A DNA stretch of 64,000 nt from Nannobrachium achirus (taxonomy: Eukaryota > Chordata > Actinopteri > Myctophiformes > Myctophidae): the NCBI GenBank assembly GCA_963921795.1, contig OY997642.1:33885796-33949795 (forward strand), given 5' to 3'. The notes below the pieces were generated by a model. The model searched no databases and was not told the origin of the DNA. It worked only from the letters and a program-made list of their open reading frames with translations. The translations under genes and the position numbers were made by a program. This document shows, in pieces, positions 32,502 through 47,520 of this stretch. How positions within the stretch are numbered: the first letter of the stretch is position 1; every line of letters begins with the position of its first letter.

Positions 32502-33872
32502 AAGAGAGAACGACCAAGGGAGGGGCTATAGGTTTGCTGATGTTTTGTGCCAGAGGATACATTTGCAATTATCTCAATGGCTTAAAACGCCCTCCGGGCC
32601 TTTTCAATACAGGTTTGAGCGCAGCACCTATAGCATCCATAGGGAGGTTCAGTGGTCAGATTTCATTGTAGGGAAAATGTCACCAAAGCGAGCATTCCAT
32701 CACATCTCCATTGAGCCATGCAGCTTCAGTGAGTGTAGTGAGGTTGACCATGGAAACAAGTGAACATAGCATACATATGAGGAGACTTTGGGGGGAGAAA
32801 AACTATATACTGTATAAATGAAAACAGAATTTGCTTAGATATGCTCTGCTGCAGCCTTAACACTGTTTGGCTTTTCTGCCTTAAGCCTGAGAAGTAGAGT
32901 GGAGTTTGAGCTGTTTCCCAATCTCGTGTTCTCCTGTTACCTCTGGAGTAGAATATAAATGATTCCCTCTCAGTATACAGTGTATGCCAAGGGGCCCGCA
33001 GCAACCATAGTCCGGTCTAAAATTCCTCACCGCGAGCACGCCATAACTCAAGGCCAGACTGATAAATAAACAATGGAAAGCTCAGCGAGTTGAGCGGCAC
33101 CACCAAAAACCCACCACTTGGAGCACTGTCACACATTAGGGCTGAACAACATGCTGGATCTGAGGTTGGCTTCCAAAATGTAATTTTGGTAATGAACCCC
33201 AGCCTTGTATCTGGCCCTCCTGAAGGCTGATGCAGTAAATACATCTCAGTACAAAGAAAGGATGTTCGCAAATGCATCCACACAAGCGTTGTCGTTACAA
33301 CCAGGCTCAGAGGCAGTAACAATAAGGGAGACACATCAACTGAATAGGCACTTAAGGAATGTGATTAACAAATAATCCAAGAATTAACAAAAGACAAAAA
33401 GAGGATACTGTGGAGTGTGCCAGCCACTTTATCAGTGGTGGATGTGAGTGGATTTAATGATTGAGTGTTGATTGATGACTGAATACTGTAAACTTTAAAC
33501 ACCAAAACACAATGCATGTCATCAACAAATACAAACACTAAGTATATAGGCTACAAAATACATTTACCTCCCCCTTTGGTCTCCTGATGTGTTTTCCCGG
33601 CCACTTTTGAAGGAAACCAGACGTGTTACACATCCTGGATGGTGTATGTGCATTCCACATTTTGATGGCACAGCACTAGAATGATAATAATGATGGAATG
33701 CAGATGATGAAAATAACAAGATAATGACACAATATCAGGGGTTTTAAACAAAATGACCCAGAAACAAACAAAATGAACAATATACATGTGTGGTGGAGAG
33801 ATATGACTGAAAGGGACAAACTTATATGTGCTATGGGATACACTGGGGTCAGGTGACTCCCATTTGGGCTAG
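32498..33872. other. Unannotated intergenic DNA
   Basis: No exon, RNA or element structure is recognised in this 1.4-kb stretch. Confidence 0.4.
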
Positions 33873-34311
33873 TCCCAGTTGTCCTACGCCCAGTTGTCCT
33901 ACGTCCCAGTTGTCCTACTGTGTCCCAGTTGTCCTACTGTAGCCTGGCTGTATGGGCTAGTCCGCGAACAGACTGTAAAGCAAGCGATCTTCATCCCATT
34001 CATGCGTTTACCGTGCGCTTGCCCAGGCCTTACGGCCTGGGCATAAATATAACGATTGCATTCACCACGGCTTCGTAACTCGCTGGCCCGCTCTTCGCGG
34101 GCCTTCGCTGGTCTTCGCGCCGCTTGCAATGTCGTGGACAATAATTACAGCAGTAGGACGGCGAATTTTCGGCAAGAACTGTACACTACTTGAGTAGCTG
34201 TACGAATGCTGAGGTGGGGGTAGGCTACATGTAGCTACTGGCTACAGTAGGACATCTGGGACACAGTAGGACAACTGGGACGTAGGACAACTGGGCGTAG
34301 GACAACTGGGA
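33873..34311. mobile_element. Fold-back element with tandem repeats inside its arms
   Basis: The left arm (33873-33945) contains four CCCAGTTGTCCTAC units with spacers GC, GT, TGTGT and TGTAG. The right arm (about 34238-34311) is its reverse complement, with the same four units and the same spacer order; one unit carries a single change. The 290-bp middle has two GC-rich hairpins (GCCCAGGCCTTACGGCCTGGGC and GGCCCGCTCTTCGCGGGCC). No ORF and no clear target duplication. The architecture resembles fold-back (FB) elements. Confidence 0.8.
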
Positions 34312-34544
34312 TTTTCCCTTTGTGCTAACAATCCTGTCTCCTACATGCTAATAGAGAGAACAAGGAAGCAAGCAATCAAGAACAGAAACACAGCCAACAT
34401 GATGTCCCAATCCCTCACATACAAATTGGGCGCCTTGAATATGCCACCCAAATAGTAACAAATATGATCTATAATGTTTAGAAATACAACCTGTTCTTGC
34501 TACTTTGGCGATTAAAGAAGCATTTTTTTAAAGATAGTTTGGGG
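34312..34544. other. Unannotated intergenic DNA
   Basis: Nothing recognised. Confidence 0.4.
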
Positions 34545-34697
34545 TCTTTCTTGTCTTTATTTAGAGTGGACATTGGAGATGGAAAGGAAACAGGGAGAGA
34601 GAGATGGGGCGAGACATGCAGTAAAGATCGTTGGGAACAGGACTCGAACCTGTGATGCTTCTTTCGAGCCTGGACTGCTAAGCCACGGTCCGGGCCT
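34545..34697 (-). mobile_element. tRNA-derived SINE, copy 4 (divergent)
   Basis: Minus-strand A box TGGCTTAGCAG and perfect B box GGTTCGAGTCC (34650-34640). The body resembles the SINEs at 14062-14482 and 23722 (purine-rich GGGAGAGAGAGATGGGG..GACATGCAG). Confidence 0.7.
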
Positions 34698-34886
34698 AAA
34701 TGAGCATTTAAGAGGGGAAAAGAGAGAGAAAATAAGGCACTGATAGATAATGATAATGATAGTTACCTACTCCTCCTGCGAGGGAAATTCAGGTATCAGA
34801 GCCCAACCCAGCTGCTTTTTTTCAGCTTAACCCAGCTGAACCCAGTGCAGCCCACAAGGAGCGCGAGGGGGGGAGCAGTGATAGCT

Positions 34887-34967
34887 GGAGCGGGGAATCG
34901 TACCTGCGACCTCTGGGGTCTCCAGAGTCCTAGATATGGACACTAACCACTCAGCCATCACTGCTCT
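34887..34967 (-). repeat. tRNA-like sequence (class II, Ser/Leu-type), probably a SINE head
   Basis: The minus strand begins GCAGTGATGGCTGAGTGG with a canonical A box (TGGCTGAGTGG, 34957-34947). About 43 bases separate this from the B-box variant GGTACGATTCC (34904-34894). The long A-to-B spacing with a CTGGAGACCCCAG hairpin fits a class II tRNA with a long variable arm. The acceptor ends (GCAGTGA / GCTCCAG) do not pair well, so it is not a functional tRNA gene. Confidence 0.6.
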
Positions 34968-35275
34968 GATGGCAACAGGTGGAATAATGGTTAGAACAGC
35001 AGCAAAACAAAACAAATATCAAGGGTACTGAGACGACAGCACATCCAGTGACAGATCAGAAAATGTCTTTGATCAATTCATCTGTGGGAATCGAAAATGG
35101 TAATACCATAAGTTCAGCAACAGGGTTGGCACACATCACAGCCAAGCTGTAAACTTCTGGCCTGAAAAACAAAGCCAATGCGTAATAGCCTTAAATCTTA
35201 AATTCTATCTATCGTCAGCAGTGGGTTGGTCAGCAGTGGGTGACTCCACCGGTTGCAAAACGCAATTTGATTTTA
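34968..35275. other. Unannotated intergenic DNA
   Basis: Only a short tandem GTCAGCAGTGGGT repeat at about 35214-35241. Confidence 0.4.
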
Positions 35276-35715
35276 TACCTGATGACAATCCCAGCGTCAA
35301 GTCAGACGCATCGGCGATTGTCCAGAACTAGAGATCTGACATCTATGGTCATGTGCATATATATGGGACTGACCGGCTTCAAATTCGCCACACACATCGG
35401 AGAGGATTCAAGCGAGTCATCAAGTTCGGATGTCCAGGACCACCGATCCCACCGATTGCCCATAGGCATATCTGGAGATACAGTTGTCCGGTGCCGCCAA
35501 TCCAACCAATATGCCCATATATGGGCATGGCATATACTGATGATCAGGGCTCTCCATATATGGGCATAGACGGTACAGTACAAGGACAGACAGATACAGA
35601 GCTCTCCATATGGGTATCAAAGGGACACAGGCAGACGGACAGATACAAAGATCTCCATATATGGACACAGACAGGTACAACGGGCAGTGGCGCAGATCCA
35701 ATAAATGCATAGGGG
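35276..35715 (+). repeat. CArG-bearing dispersed repeat array
   Basis: Irregular repeats built on TCTCCATATATGGGCATA separated by GACAGACAGATACA-type spacers. The perfect decamer CCATATATGG occurs at 35515-35524, 35554-35563 and 35655-35664. The leading part (GACCGGCTTCAAATTCGCCA) recurs at about 61070. Relatives lie at 38600-38775 and 60840-62700. Confidence 0.75.
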
Positions 35716-35786
35716 CGCCCGATTTCGTTTTTTTTGCGTGCAGAGATCGGTTTTCGGGCAGTTTTACCCCCTCATTTTCCTTCAGA

Positions 35787-36350
35787 TACAGGCATTAACG
35801 GTTTTATGATGTATTATTTATTTACTTATCAAGTTATCACTAGTACTGCAATAACCAACACAACCAAAAGCTTAAAACACACTTCAACACAAACACTGAC
35901 ATTAAACAGTCCTCTCGTCATAACCAACGTTTATTTCATGTTTCTATGGTTAACTTTTTACCTCAAGAACACCGACTATAGCAGCAATTTGGCCGACCGT
36001 TCATCACTCAAAACACTGGCCACAATAAAATACAGTATCCCTACTCAGAACTCAGAAGCATGACAGCATACAGGCATTAACGGTTTTATGATGTATTATT
36101 TATTTACTTATCAAGTTATCACTAGTACTGCAATAACCAACACAACCAAAGCTTAAAACACACTTCAACACAAACACTGACATTAAACAGTCCTCTCGTC
36201 ATAACCAACGTTTCTATGTTTCTATGGTTAACTTTTTACCTCAAGAACACCGACTATAGCAGCAATTTGGCACAGCGACCGTTCATCACTCAAAACACTG
36301 GCCACAATAAAATACAGTATCCCTACTCAGAACTCAGAAGCATGACAGCC
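35787..36350 (+). repeat. Tandem duplication, two 282-bp copies
   Basis: The block that begins ACAGGCATTAACGGTTTTAT is repeated with an offset of 282 bp (GGCATTAACG at 35791 and 36073). The copies differ only by small indels (AAAAGC/AAAGC, TTTATTTCATG/TTTCTATG, GGCC/GGCACAGC). This is a recent duplication without protein content. Confidence 0.9.
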
Positions 36351-36733
36351 GCTCAGCCGTCAGAACACTGAACACACAATACAATAATACAGTCCACAAG
36401 CAGTTGGCACAGGTTAGAACAGGCCGCCAGTCCAGAACACAATACGGTATAAATGTCATTCATTACCCGGCTTGAGAATTGAAAATCCTTCCTCCTTCTC
36501 CTCCTCCTGTCCTCCAGTCCTCTCGTCACACAGCCCAAGTAACAACAAAGTAATCCTTTAGCTTCCTTGTCCGGCCAGGGTGGCAACAAAAACAAAGTAA
36601 TCCTTTCCTTGTCCAGGGTGGCGGTATTCCTTATTAACTATTTGAAATGGCAGAACCAAAGTTATAAATATTGTGTTCTATTGAGTTTGAGCTGCAGCAG
36701 CAGTCTTCTGTCGTTTCTTTAACTTTCATTTCT
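36351..36733. other. Unannotated intergenic DNA
   Basis: Includes a short near-repeat AACAACAAAGTAATCCTTT / AACAAAGTAATCCTTT around 36540-36605. No gene. Confidence 0.4.
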
Positions 36734-36841
36734 TGTTGCCAGATTTTGCGAGAGAAACAAGCAGCCAGCTATATGAAAACCACCCTGGAATATTGTGGTT
36801 TTTATATAGCTGGCTGCTTGTTTCTAAGAACTTGGCAACAC
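36734..36841. repeat. Long hairpin
   Basis: GAAACAAGCAGCCAGCTATA followed by TGAAAACCAC pairs with GTGGTTTTTATATAGCTGGC then TGCTTGTTTC. The loop is about 11 bases (CCTGGAATATT), and the outer GTTGCCA/TGGCAAC extends the stem. This is a small palindromic repeat or, less likely, a microRNA-type precursor. Confidence 0.8.
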
Positions 36842-38392
36842 AGACCAAGCCATTTTGCAGGAAAACAGAGGGGTGTTCTCATATAATAGCATCTATAAAT
36901 CATTCAAAAAGCATCTTCGATCGTGTTTAGTGCATGATTTCAGAATTTAGACCACTATGTCCCTGACTGGGGGGGACAGGGGGGTCTTCTGGAAGTGAAT
37001 GGAGGGGACGAAATTGTACCTGGAAGGTGACAAAAACACCTTGTCCCCCCCGCCATTTGCGCCTATGAGTCGGGTACTCTGACAACGGACCCAAGGGGTA
37101 TTGCATGAATTCCCAATTTGCATCGTTCCCAACATCATTACCGAGTAGTCTGCTCCTTAATGATACAAATATGTGGACTGCAAATATATGGACATTATAG
37201 TGTAATAAAGGTATTTATGAGACTTCAATGTCCAGCATCAGTATGAGATCTTTTATATTTTTTTGAATCAGCCCCTGAGGCTGAGGGGGGCTGGGGGGTG
37301 AGAGAGAGAGAGAGTGAGAGTGAGGGAGAGGACAGGAGGACGGGAGGGCTGGATAGGTGGGAGTTAAATGCGGGATTTGTGGTTTGATTTTATTTGCCAC
37401 GGGTTACATTTATAATTGCGTTGCTGGCATAAAATGGCTGACAGGCTTTTCCAATAAAGGTAGAATGCACCTGGAGCAGAGTACCGTGCCAACAGTTCAG
37501 CACAGTTAGAGGCTGAGAAAAACCAGCAAAGAGATTGACAGGAACAGATAAAAAGACAGGACTAAATCCAGTACATAGTCTAATCATTGTGTTCAGTCAG
37601 GGCATTCATTACTTTAGGAACACTATCTGCTGCTTGCTGTAGAACTATAAGCACTGATGATTTGGAGATGAGGTGAACAAGTGCAGACACTGACCTTCAC
37701 TAGTGGTGAGTAAGCAGAGCCCCAGGAGTGAGGGAAAGATGGCCATGGTCAGTATCTCCAGGCCCGACTCTGCCTTTTGATGACTGGAAATAATAAGAGG
37801 GAGACGATCACAGACAGTACTACTGAGAGAGTAGGATCCCAAATTAGCACCATTCTCCTCAAACCCCCCCTGTCCTCTACAGGACTGGAAGTCACATTCT
37901 TAATACTATTCATCTTTTCTCCGAGAGGCTCTGTCCTGAGAGCAGGCTATCTCTAATTCCTTTTCAACTTGGTCTGAGTCCAGGATGTGCAGAGATAAGG
38001 TTTGGACATGTGGTCTCATTATACCCAAGATGCCCCACAGGTAGGGAACTTAAAAATCGCACAGAGGTGCACAAAAAGAGTACCTCTGAATATGCACTTG
38101 TTCATTCACATTCATTTTTATCTACCTACCTATATAAAAATGTGCAAATGGGAGGGAGGACGGACCATGGCCAGTTGGCCACGTCACTCTGACTCAGATT
38201 CATCATCATCATCATCATCATCCTCATCATACTATAAGCCCACAGATCTCTGTCAAATTCCTGTCTGGGGCACAACTAGGAGAGCAATTGACCAAATGGG
38301 CCCAGATCTGGACTGTGAGCCTCAGATGACCCCTTTATGGAACGTGACAATTGAGAGGGGCTTACGAGTCCAGAGAATCGAAAATTTTAAAA
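36842..38392. other. Intergenic DNA
   Basis: GA-rich tract at 37290-37345, (ATC)n at about 38200-38225. No exon recognised; frames at 38002-38487 have no domain. Confidence 0.4.
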
Positions 38393-38775
38393 TGAAATCG
38401 CACCTGTGCGAAGTGAGCAGTGCAAACACAACTCACGACTATCTCCTTGTATGGGCTGTTCTGTCCGTGACGTCAGTTTATGTGTAGGCCTATGAGCACG
38501 GATCATACATGGAATCCGTTCTAATAAATTTGGCTAATACATTCCGTACTAAAACCCACAAAGTGAAATGTAGGAGCGGTTTGCACCGTTCAAAAATGGC
38601 CTGAGGAGGAGGTACAGGAGTTCCGAATCTGATAAGTGGTTGTCCAGGACTGGCGATCCGAACGATATGTCCTGTCCATCTATGGATATGCCAACATAGG
38701 TAGACAGACATATACAGATATCCATATATAGACGTAATCATAAACAAATCCAATATGCCCATATATGGGCATACA
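38393..38775. repeat. GAGCGGTGCAAA repeat joined to a CArG-bearing repeat
   Basis: The left side, ATCGCACCTGTGCGAAGTGA, matches 15049-15068, and AGGAGCGGTTTGCACCGTTC (about 38571) is the other end of that element. It is followed by a fragment of the CArG family, with CCATATATGG at 38759-38768 inside GCCCATATATGGGC. Confidence 0.65.
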
Positions 38776-40759
38776 TTCAGTGCTTGATGACACCACTCAT
38801 TATAGCTCTAAAATAAACTCTCAACTAAACTGAACACGCCTTTCCATAATGGTTGACTGATCTCCAGTTCGATGCCTACTCTTACATTTTTACTTGCTAT
38901 ATTTTGAAACTTTGCCAGATTGATTTAGAGCAATTCTGCATAGCACATAGCTAGGACCTCTAGCCTCTGAGAATAACAGTCAGGGAATCTAGGGCAAAGA
39001 GGGTTGAAAGGGAGGCATATAGCATAAGCCATAGATAGCCAAAGAAAGTGGAGATTCTGCCAAAAGGGATGAAGACAAGACAACAGCACTCCGTGTGGGA
39101 TTTCACTTTGGATTTTGGCCCTGCAGGCATATGTGGAAGCACAACTGACAGGACTTGCATGGAGAAGTCTGCTTTATTCAATATAACTAAGTAAAGAATG
39201 CCCCATGCAGCCACCAATGCTTCAACATGAATCCTCCAAGGTACACTACTGCCTTGGTAAGGATAGCTTTACCTTGTTGGCTGTAGAGAGCACAATATGT
39301 TATATAATTCGCAGCTGTTCAATATACATTATTTTATAATAGTAGTTATTATGGATATACAATATTACCATTTAATAACATAATCTACTTAGTATGGAAC
39401 CTATTGCTGTACAGCAAAATCATTAACAAGTCTGAAAATGTATTTGTATGTCCAGTTTTGCACTCTGAGTCCATGTATCACTAATGGCATGTTTTAAACA
39501 CGTTTGTACTCAAATTGAAACATAGGACCCCAATGGAAACAAGACCGCAAGGACTTTTTTGGTGTTATACCTTTTAGACAGTGTATGACGGCAATTGATC
39601 AATCAAAAACGTGCTTCAAGTGTGATTTCAGGCAGTGCTGAAACAGATGAAAATGTATGATACTATGGAAAACACATAGGAAACCATCATAAGAACTTTC
39701 ATTGAAGATTTATTTGACTTTTTTGTACTACATTCCTCTTCTCAAATCTAGGGAGCGTAGGTTGGTCAGTCATGTTAAAGATACTTTATATTCAACTTCA
39801 TATCAACATGTGCTTAAGAGTAAAAGTGATCTTTGATTGGGTTGTATAAGCTTTAAGCTGTTCAGTCATGTCTCAGGCAACCAGTTTGCCTTAAAAAGAC
39901 TTAATATAAAAAAACACAAACACATACGGTATACAGAGACAAATAGCATTTACAAGTCATTATGTTATTTATGATCCAATCAAATATTCCCCAAGGTAGT
40001 TCATGGGAGGTTCATTGTTCACCCTCCTCAACAATGGTGACATTATAATCATAATTTACTAAATTATTTTCTTTTACTGAGGAATAGAATGGTTTATGAC
40101 ACTTTTTGATGCTAGTAATGTGAGCTATATTTAATATCATAATCCAATAGATCTTTAGCATCATCCCACTCAATATCCTCTTAAACAACAAAATAACAAA
40201 GTAAAATATTGTGTTCTGTTCAGCTGGAATGTGTTTGTGACTACCTAGACTGCTCATACTGTAAGCAACAGATTACATTGAACTTTATTTTTATAGTAAA
40301 AGGAAAAGTAGGCCTACTGTAGCCAATATGCCAGCGGTCAAACAAAAATAAATGACGGATGTTTGGCTATGCAAATTACTATATGAGCAATCGCACCATT
40401 TTAATTTATATGGGGAAAATATAAAATCATATGCAACCTAATGTAGGTTCCAAGTTTTAAAACAAACTTTATTTGGGGATCCAGCATATATAAATCCTTT
40501 TAAAAATCTGTCGATGGGGGCTAGACAATCACAAATGTCTCTGAGATCTCAGACTTATCAAATGTCTTGTATCTTCTTATGGCAAAAAAAAAAAAGAAGA
40601 AAAAAAGCTCCTGTTGCACCTTTTCTTCTCTGGAGTCTAGATGGTTCTCAGGGTAGGGAGGAAAAAAAATCATCAACAAAGAAACAAGTCCACAGCGCTC
40701 TGCTGCGTTGAGCGCTTGGCTGCCACTGAAAAGTCTAGCATCCTCTGGTCAGGAGGTTT
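38776..40759. other. 3' flank and probable 3' UTR of kctd1
   Basis: Downstream of the kctd1 stop (minus strand), AATAAA signals lie at 40473-40468 and 40289-40284, so a 3' UTR of roughly 0.3-0.5 kb is plausible. A purine-poor tract runs at 40583-40610. The rest (38776-40200) shows no gene. Confidence 0.5.
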
Positions 40760-40921
40760 CTAGTCCAGCTGCTCCTGTTTTATCCTGTTTGAGTTTGGCA
40801 CTCGCTGATTTGTCCTCCTCAGTTCCCTCCTCAGGACGTACTCGCTGAATTGGGATGAGTCCACACCTCCCCCACAGGAGCCGGCGATCTCAAAGCCGCG
40901 TTGCTGCAAACGCTCCAGAAC
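40760..40921 (-). CDS. kctd1: kctd1 coding exon 5 (last)
   Basis: Begins after a CACCAG acceptor and encodes 53 residues to a TAG stop: [34 protein letters not shown], and the C-terminal IKQEQLD. KCTD1/KCTD15 proteins end in a very similar IKQEPLD motif, which here has Q in place of P; as a lysine in that context it could be a SUMO-type site (inference). The Gly-rich [11 protein letters not shown] segment is a hallmark of the conserved C-terminal domain of KCTD1/15. The phase 0 junction joins directly to exon 4. Confidence 0.95.
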   Translation of the reverse strand, partial: VLERLQQRGFEIAGSCGGGVDSSQFSEYVLRRELRRTNQRVPNSNRIKQEQLD

Positions 40922-42563
40922 CTGGTGATAGCAGGGGGAAGAAAGATGTTGATGACACCACTCAGAGGATCAAACTTTAGAAACCAACGGCAGTTTCCAC
41001 AACAAAGTCAGCAGATACATCGCTCAAATTCTGTGCTAGACAATGTCAACCTGGCAGGCCCTGCCTTGCCCTGCAGAGCTTCAGAGCCTTACCCTTTGGC
41101 TAGGACTAAGCTACTCAAAGAGGCGTATGTAATAATAAACATGCATTGCAGTGTTTCAGTATGTTGCCAAAAATGTTGTGCATTTGTTGAAAGAAGGATT
41201 GTGTGATCAATAAAATGTTTTGGAAAAATAATGCAATCCTGCAGACTTGCATAGATTGTATCTAACTTGGAATGCATCCAAGATGTTTGTAGCCTGTAAA
41301 TCACTGAGGTACTGTAAATCGCTGTCAAGCATTGGAGATAGCGAGAGTTAATGGGAATAAGGTAACGCAATGACAGAGATTTGCATATGGACTGTAGATG
41401 AAAGAAGGATAATAATTTGTTGGGAAGTGGCTATACAACCCCACTCACAACAAGAGTCCCACATTTTGCCTCATTTTAATTGTTTGGTGGTGTGAGTGTG
41501 TACTGTACATTTGAGCATGTGTGTATCTGCATGTGCATATTTATATGCACACATGTAGCCGTTTCGGAGCTCTCAGCCTTGCAGACATCTACAGACGTGG
41601 CCGGCGGGGCTGTAGGATCACATTCCATCAAAGAGGCCCCAGGGAGCAGCGAGGCTTTCTCTCTGCCACTTGGCTCAGTGTGGGCTGCACAGCAACGCCC
41701 CTCTCCCCATTTCTCTCCCAGCCCCGGGCCCAAGCCCCCCGCCAAAACTACAAAGGTCCCCTCTGCTGGCAGTCTCTCTCTGCCCCCCCGCGCGCAAACC
41801 CCCCCCACCCTGCCTCCATTAGCCGCAGATACAGCATCCACCGCCGGCGTGCTTTAATAACCAAACAGGATTATGGGCCCTGCCTGGGGACAACCTGCCA
41901 GGGAGCGTGCTCACTCTCTCGCTCTCTTTCCCCTCTGCGACTCACTCACTTCACAGAGGGGTTTGTTTGTGTGTTTCTGGGAAGGAGGTAGGGACTTTAC
42001 TCCCTCAAATCGAGACACAGTCCAAGGCATTGTGAAATATTTTCAATAATGCCTTGCTAGTTTCACTTATTGGTGTGTATCTGAGGATTTTCCCCACCAC
42101 AAATGATCACAAACTTAACATGGAATCTGCACATTTGTTTTGTCACTGTGGGAGAACCTTTATTGATTAAACGTATTTGACGAAGAAGCCAAAGGAAGTA
42201 AGTACAATAGAAGGGTGTTATCAAGCCAAAAGTTTAAAAATAAGGTATCCCACACTATCAATTAGAGGATTGGTGTCAATTGTGTGTATATTAGCTGGCA
42301 TGTGCTTTTCAACCACCAAAAAAGATAATTTGTGGAGGCTGGTTGTGAAGGTGAACTTACCATCTTGACTAGATACTTTTCTTATAATATGATTGGATTA
42401 TGTCATTTTTAAACTTCACACTTTTGAGTCACAACACCAAAACAGAAAATATGTGGAAAAGGAATGATATGCTCATCGTCCGTAATTTTAACAGAGAAAA
42501 ACAAAAGAACCATGGCTCATATGGATTTCCATTTAATTCAGAGCAACCCTCCGTTCCCATTAC
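40922..42563 (-). other. kctd1 intron between exons 4 and 5
   Basis: 1,642 bp, donor GTAATG and acceptor CAG. 41560-41990 has unique, GC-rich sequence with CTTTAATAACCAAACAGGATT that could be conserved regulatory DNA. The many overlapping frames there are not exons. Confidence 0.7.
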
Positions 42564-42869
42564 CTGGACAGAGTTGAGGTGGCAGTAGCCATTGAGCGGG
42601 AAGCGGATGACGTGTGTTGAGTCGTGGTTCCAGCCGGCATTGACAGAGTTGCACATAACGTCCCCAATCTCTGGGAAGACATCTTCGATGAGGGCCTTGT
42701 CACCGCTTAGCGTGATCCTCTCTCCCAGTTCGGGCGCCACACGCACCACTATGCACTCACAGGGGCGCGACACCCGGGCCAGTTCTTTGTCTTGGCGCCA
42801 GCGCTCCAGCTCAGCAAGCATGGGCTGCAATTGAAAGTATCGTGCCTCCTCATACAGCAGGCTGTAGTC
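42564..42869 (-). CDS. kctd1: kctd1 coding exon 4
   Basis: Encodes 102 residues in phase 0 on both sides, between CTCTCTGCAG and GTAATG. It contains the last part of the BTB fold ([20 protein letters not shown]), the linker, and the conserved C-terminal domain ([57 protein letters not shown]). The sequence is of KCTD1 type rather than KCTD15 type. Confidence 0.97.
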
Positions 42870-46579
<3,710 letters not shown>

Positions 46580-46828
46580 CTGCGCTGGCATGGTCGGAGA
46601 GGAAGTCACGGAATGATCATTTTGCTTCAGAGATGTTGCAGGTAAGGGGTCTCCTCCTCTCACTGCGAACATGAGCGAGGGGTCCCTGCTATGGTCCCTG
46701 CACTCCGCTGCTCGCAGCGGGACTCGTTTTAGGGACGCGTGTACGGACCCCTCATCCACAGAACTGATTGGACGCGGTCGCTTTCTCGTTTTCTGATGCG
46801 TTAGGTCCATGACATCCGTCTCGTCCAT
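46580..46828 (-). CDS. kctd1: kctd1 coding exon 1 (proximal, long N-terminus)
   Basis: 83 codons from the ATG at 46828 (a TAG stop lies in frame upstream, at about 46889) to the donor CAG|GTAAAT. The peptide starts MDETDVMDLTHQKTRKRPRP, is rich in charged residues, has the basic cluster KTRKRPRP (a possible nuclear localisation signal) and shows no domain. It joins exon 2 in phase 0 as ..[16 protein letters not shown], giving a 346-aa protein. The start was chosen as the first in-frame ATG after that stop; an alternative is that the exon begins at an acceptor-like TTGGCAG just upstream and carries coding sequence from a further exon. The in-frame splice and open phase support it as real; conservation was not checked. 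Confidence 0.75.
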
Positions 46829-47223
46829 TACAACACACAACTCTCCCAAGTTAGATGGATAGATGCTGTCGTCCCACACCTGCCAAATCTACAGAGGAGT
46901 CAAGAAGTGATCGGCTCACACCGGGGAAGAAGAGAGGTGCCGTGGCAGCCAGTCACACGGAGCAGCTTCTATGCAATGGCTGGGAGAAGTCAAAGCCCCC
47001 GATAACGTTAGCATTGTAGCGCCTCCGGGTCTTTTGGGCTGTCGCTGCTTTAATGGAAGGTAGCCTATGTGTGTCGCATTTTCAGAATTGAAATGCTCTG
47101 CGCGTTTCTCTGACACAACGATCGTTATTGGTGCTAAAGGCGGACGCAAATGTGGACTTTCAACGTGGCCTTTGCCCTTTGGAGTTCTCTATAATGGTCC
47201 CCTCCTATTCTGCACCCAAAGCC

Positions 47224-47520
47224 AGTGTTGGAAAAAGTAGGCCTACTCACATTTGTCACTCAAGTAAAAGTATCAATGCAGTAACTGCAATATAGAAATA
47301 CTCTGTTAGTGCAAGAGTATTGTATTGGTATCAAAATGTATGTAGGCCTAATGTAAGTACCAAAAGTAAATGTAGAATGTACCATTTGACGTTTTCAAAT
47401 GTGTACAAATCTTTTGAAAATAAAGTTTTCAAATAATTGTAGTGGAGTAAAAGTACAATATTTGCCCCTGAGATGTAGTGGAGTAGAAGTACAAATAGGG
47501 CCTACCTCAAAATTGCTTAA
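47224..47520. mobile_element. AGTA-type MITE
   Basis: Starts AGTGTTGGAAAAAGTAGG and carries CACTCAAGTAAAAGTAT, AATAATTGTAGTGGAGTAAA, CCTGAGATGTAGTGGAGTAG; related to 13994-14850, 481-776 and 63560-63740. Confidence 0.65.

Noticed and set aside
33873-34311. CRISPR-like array (short repeats with short spacers)
   Set aside because: The spacers are 2-5 bp, the units are mirrored on the two ends, and this is a vertebrate genome; it is a fold-back element.
34887-34967. Functional tRNA gene
   Set aside because: The A and B boxes are good, but the acceptor-stem ends do not pair, the B box has a change, and no terminator is clear.
38002-38487. A 161-codon plus-strand frame
   Set aside because: It includes a poly-Ser stretch from a trinucleotide repeat and runs into a known repeat end at 38399; no domain is visible.
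41476-41991. Overlapping frames on both strands inside a kctd1 intron
   Set aside because: They are GC-rich, mutually exclusive and not flanked by convincing splice sites; the region is better read as intronic, possibly regulatory, DNA.
42592-42834. Plus-strand frame opposite kctd1 exon 4
   Set aside because: It is the antisense shadow of a confidently spliced exon.
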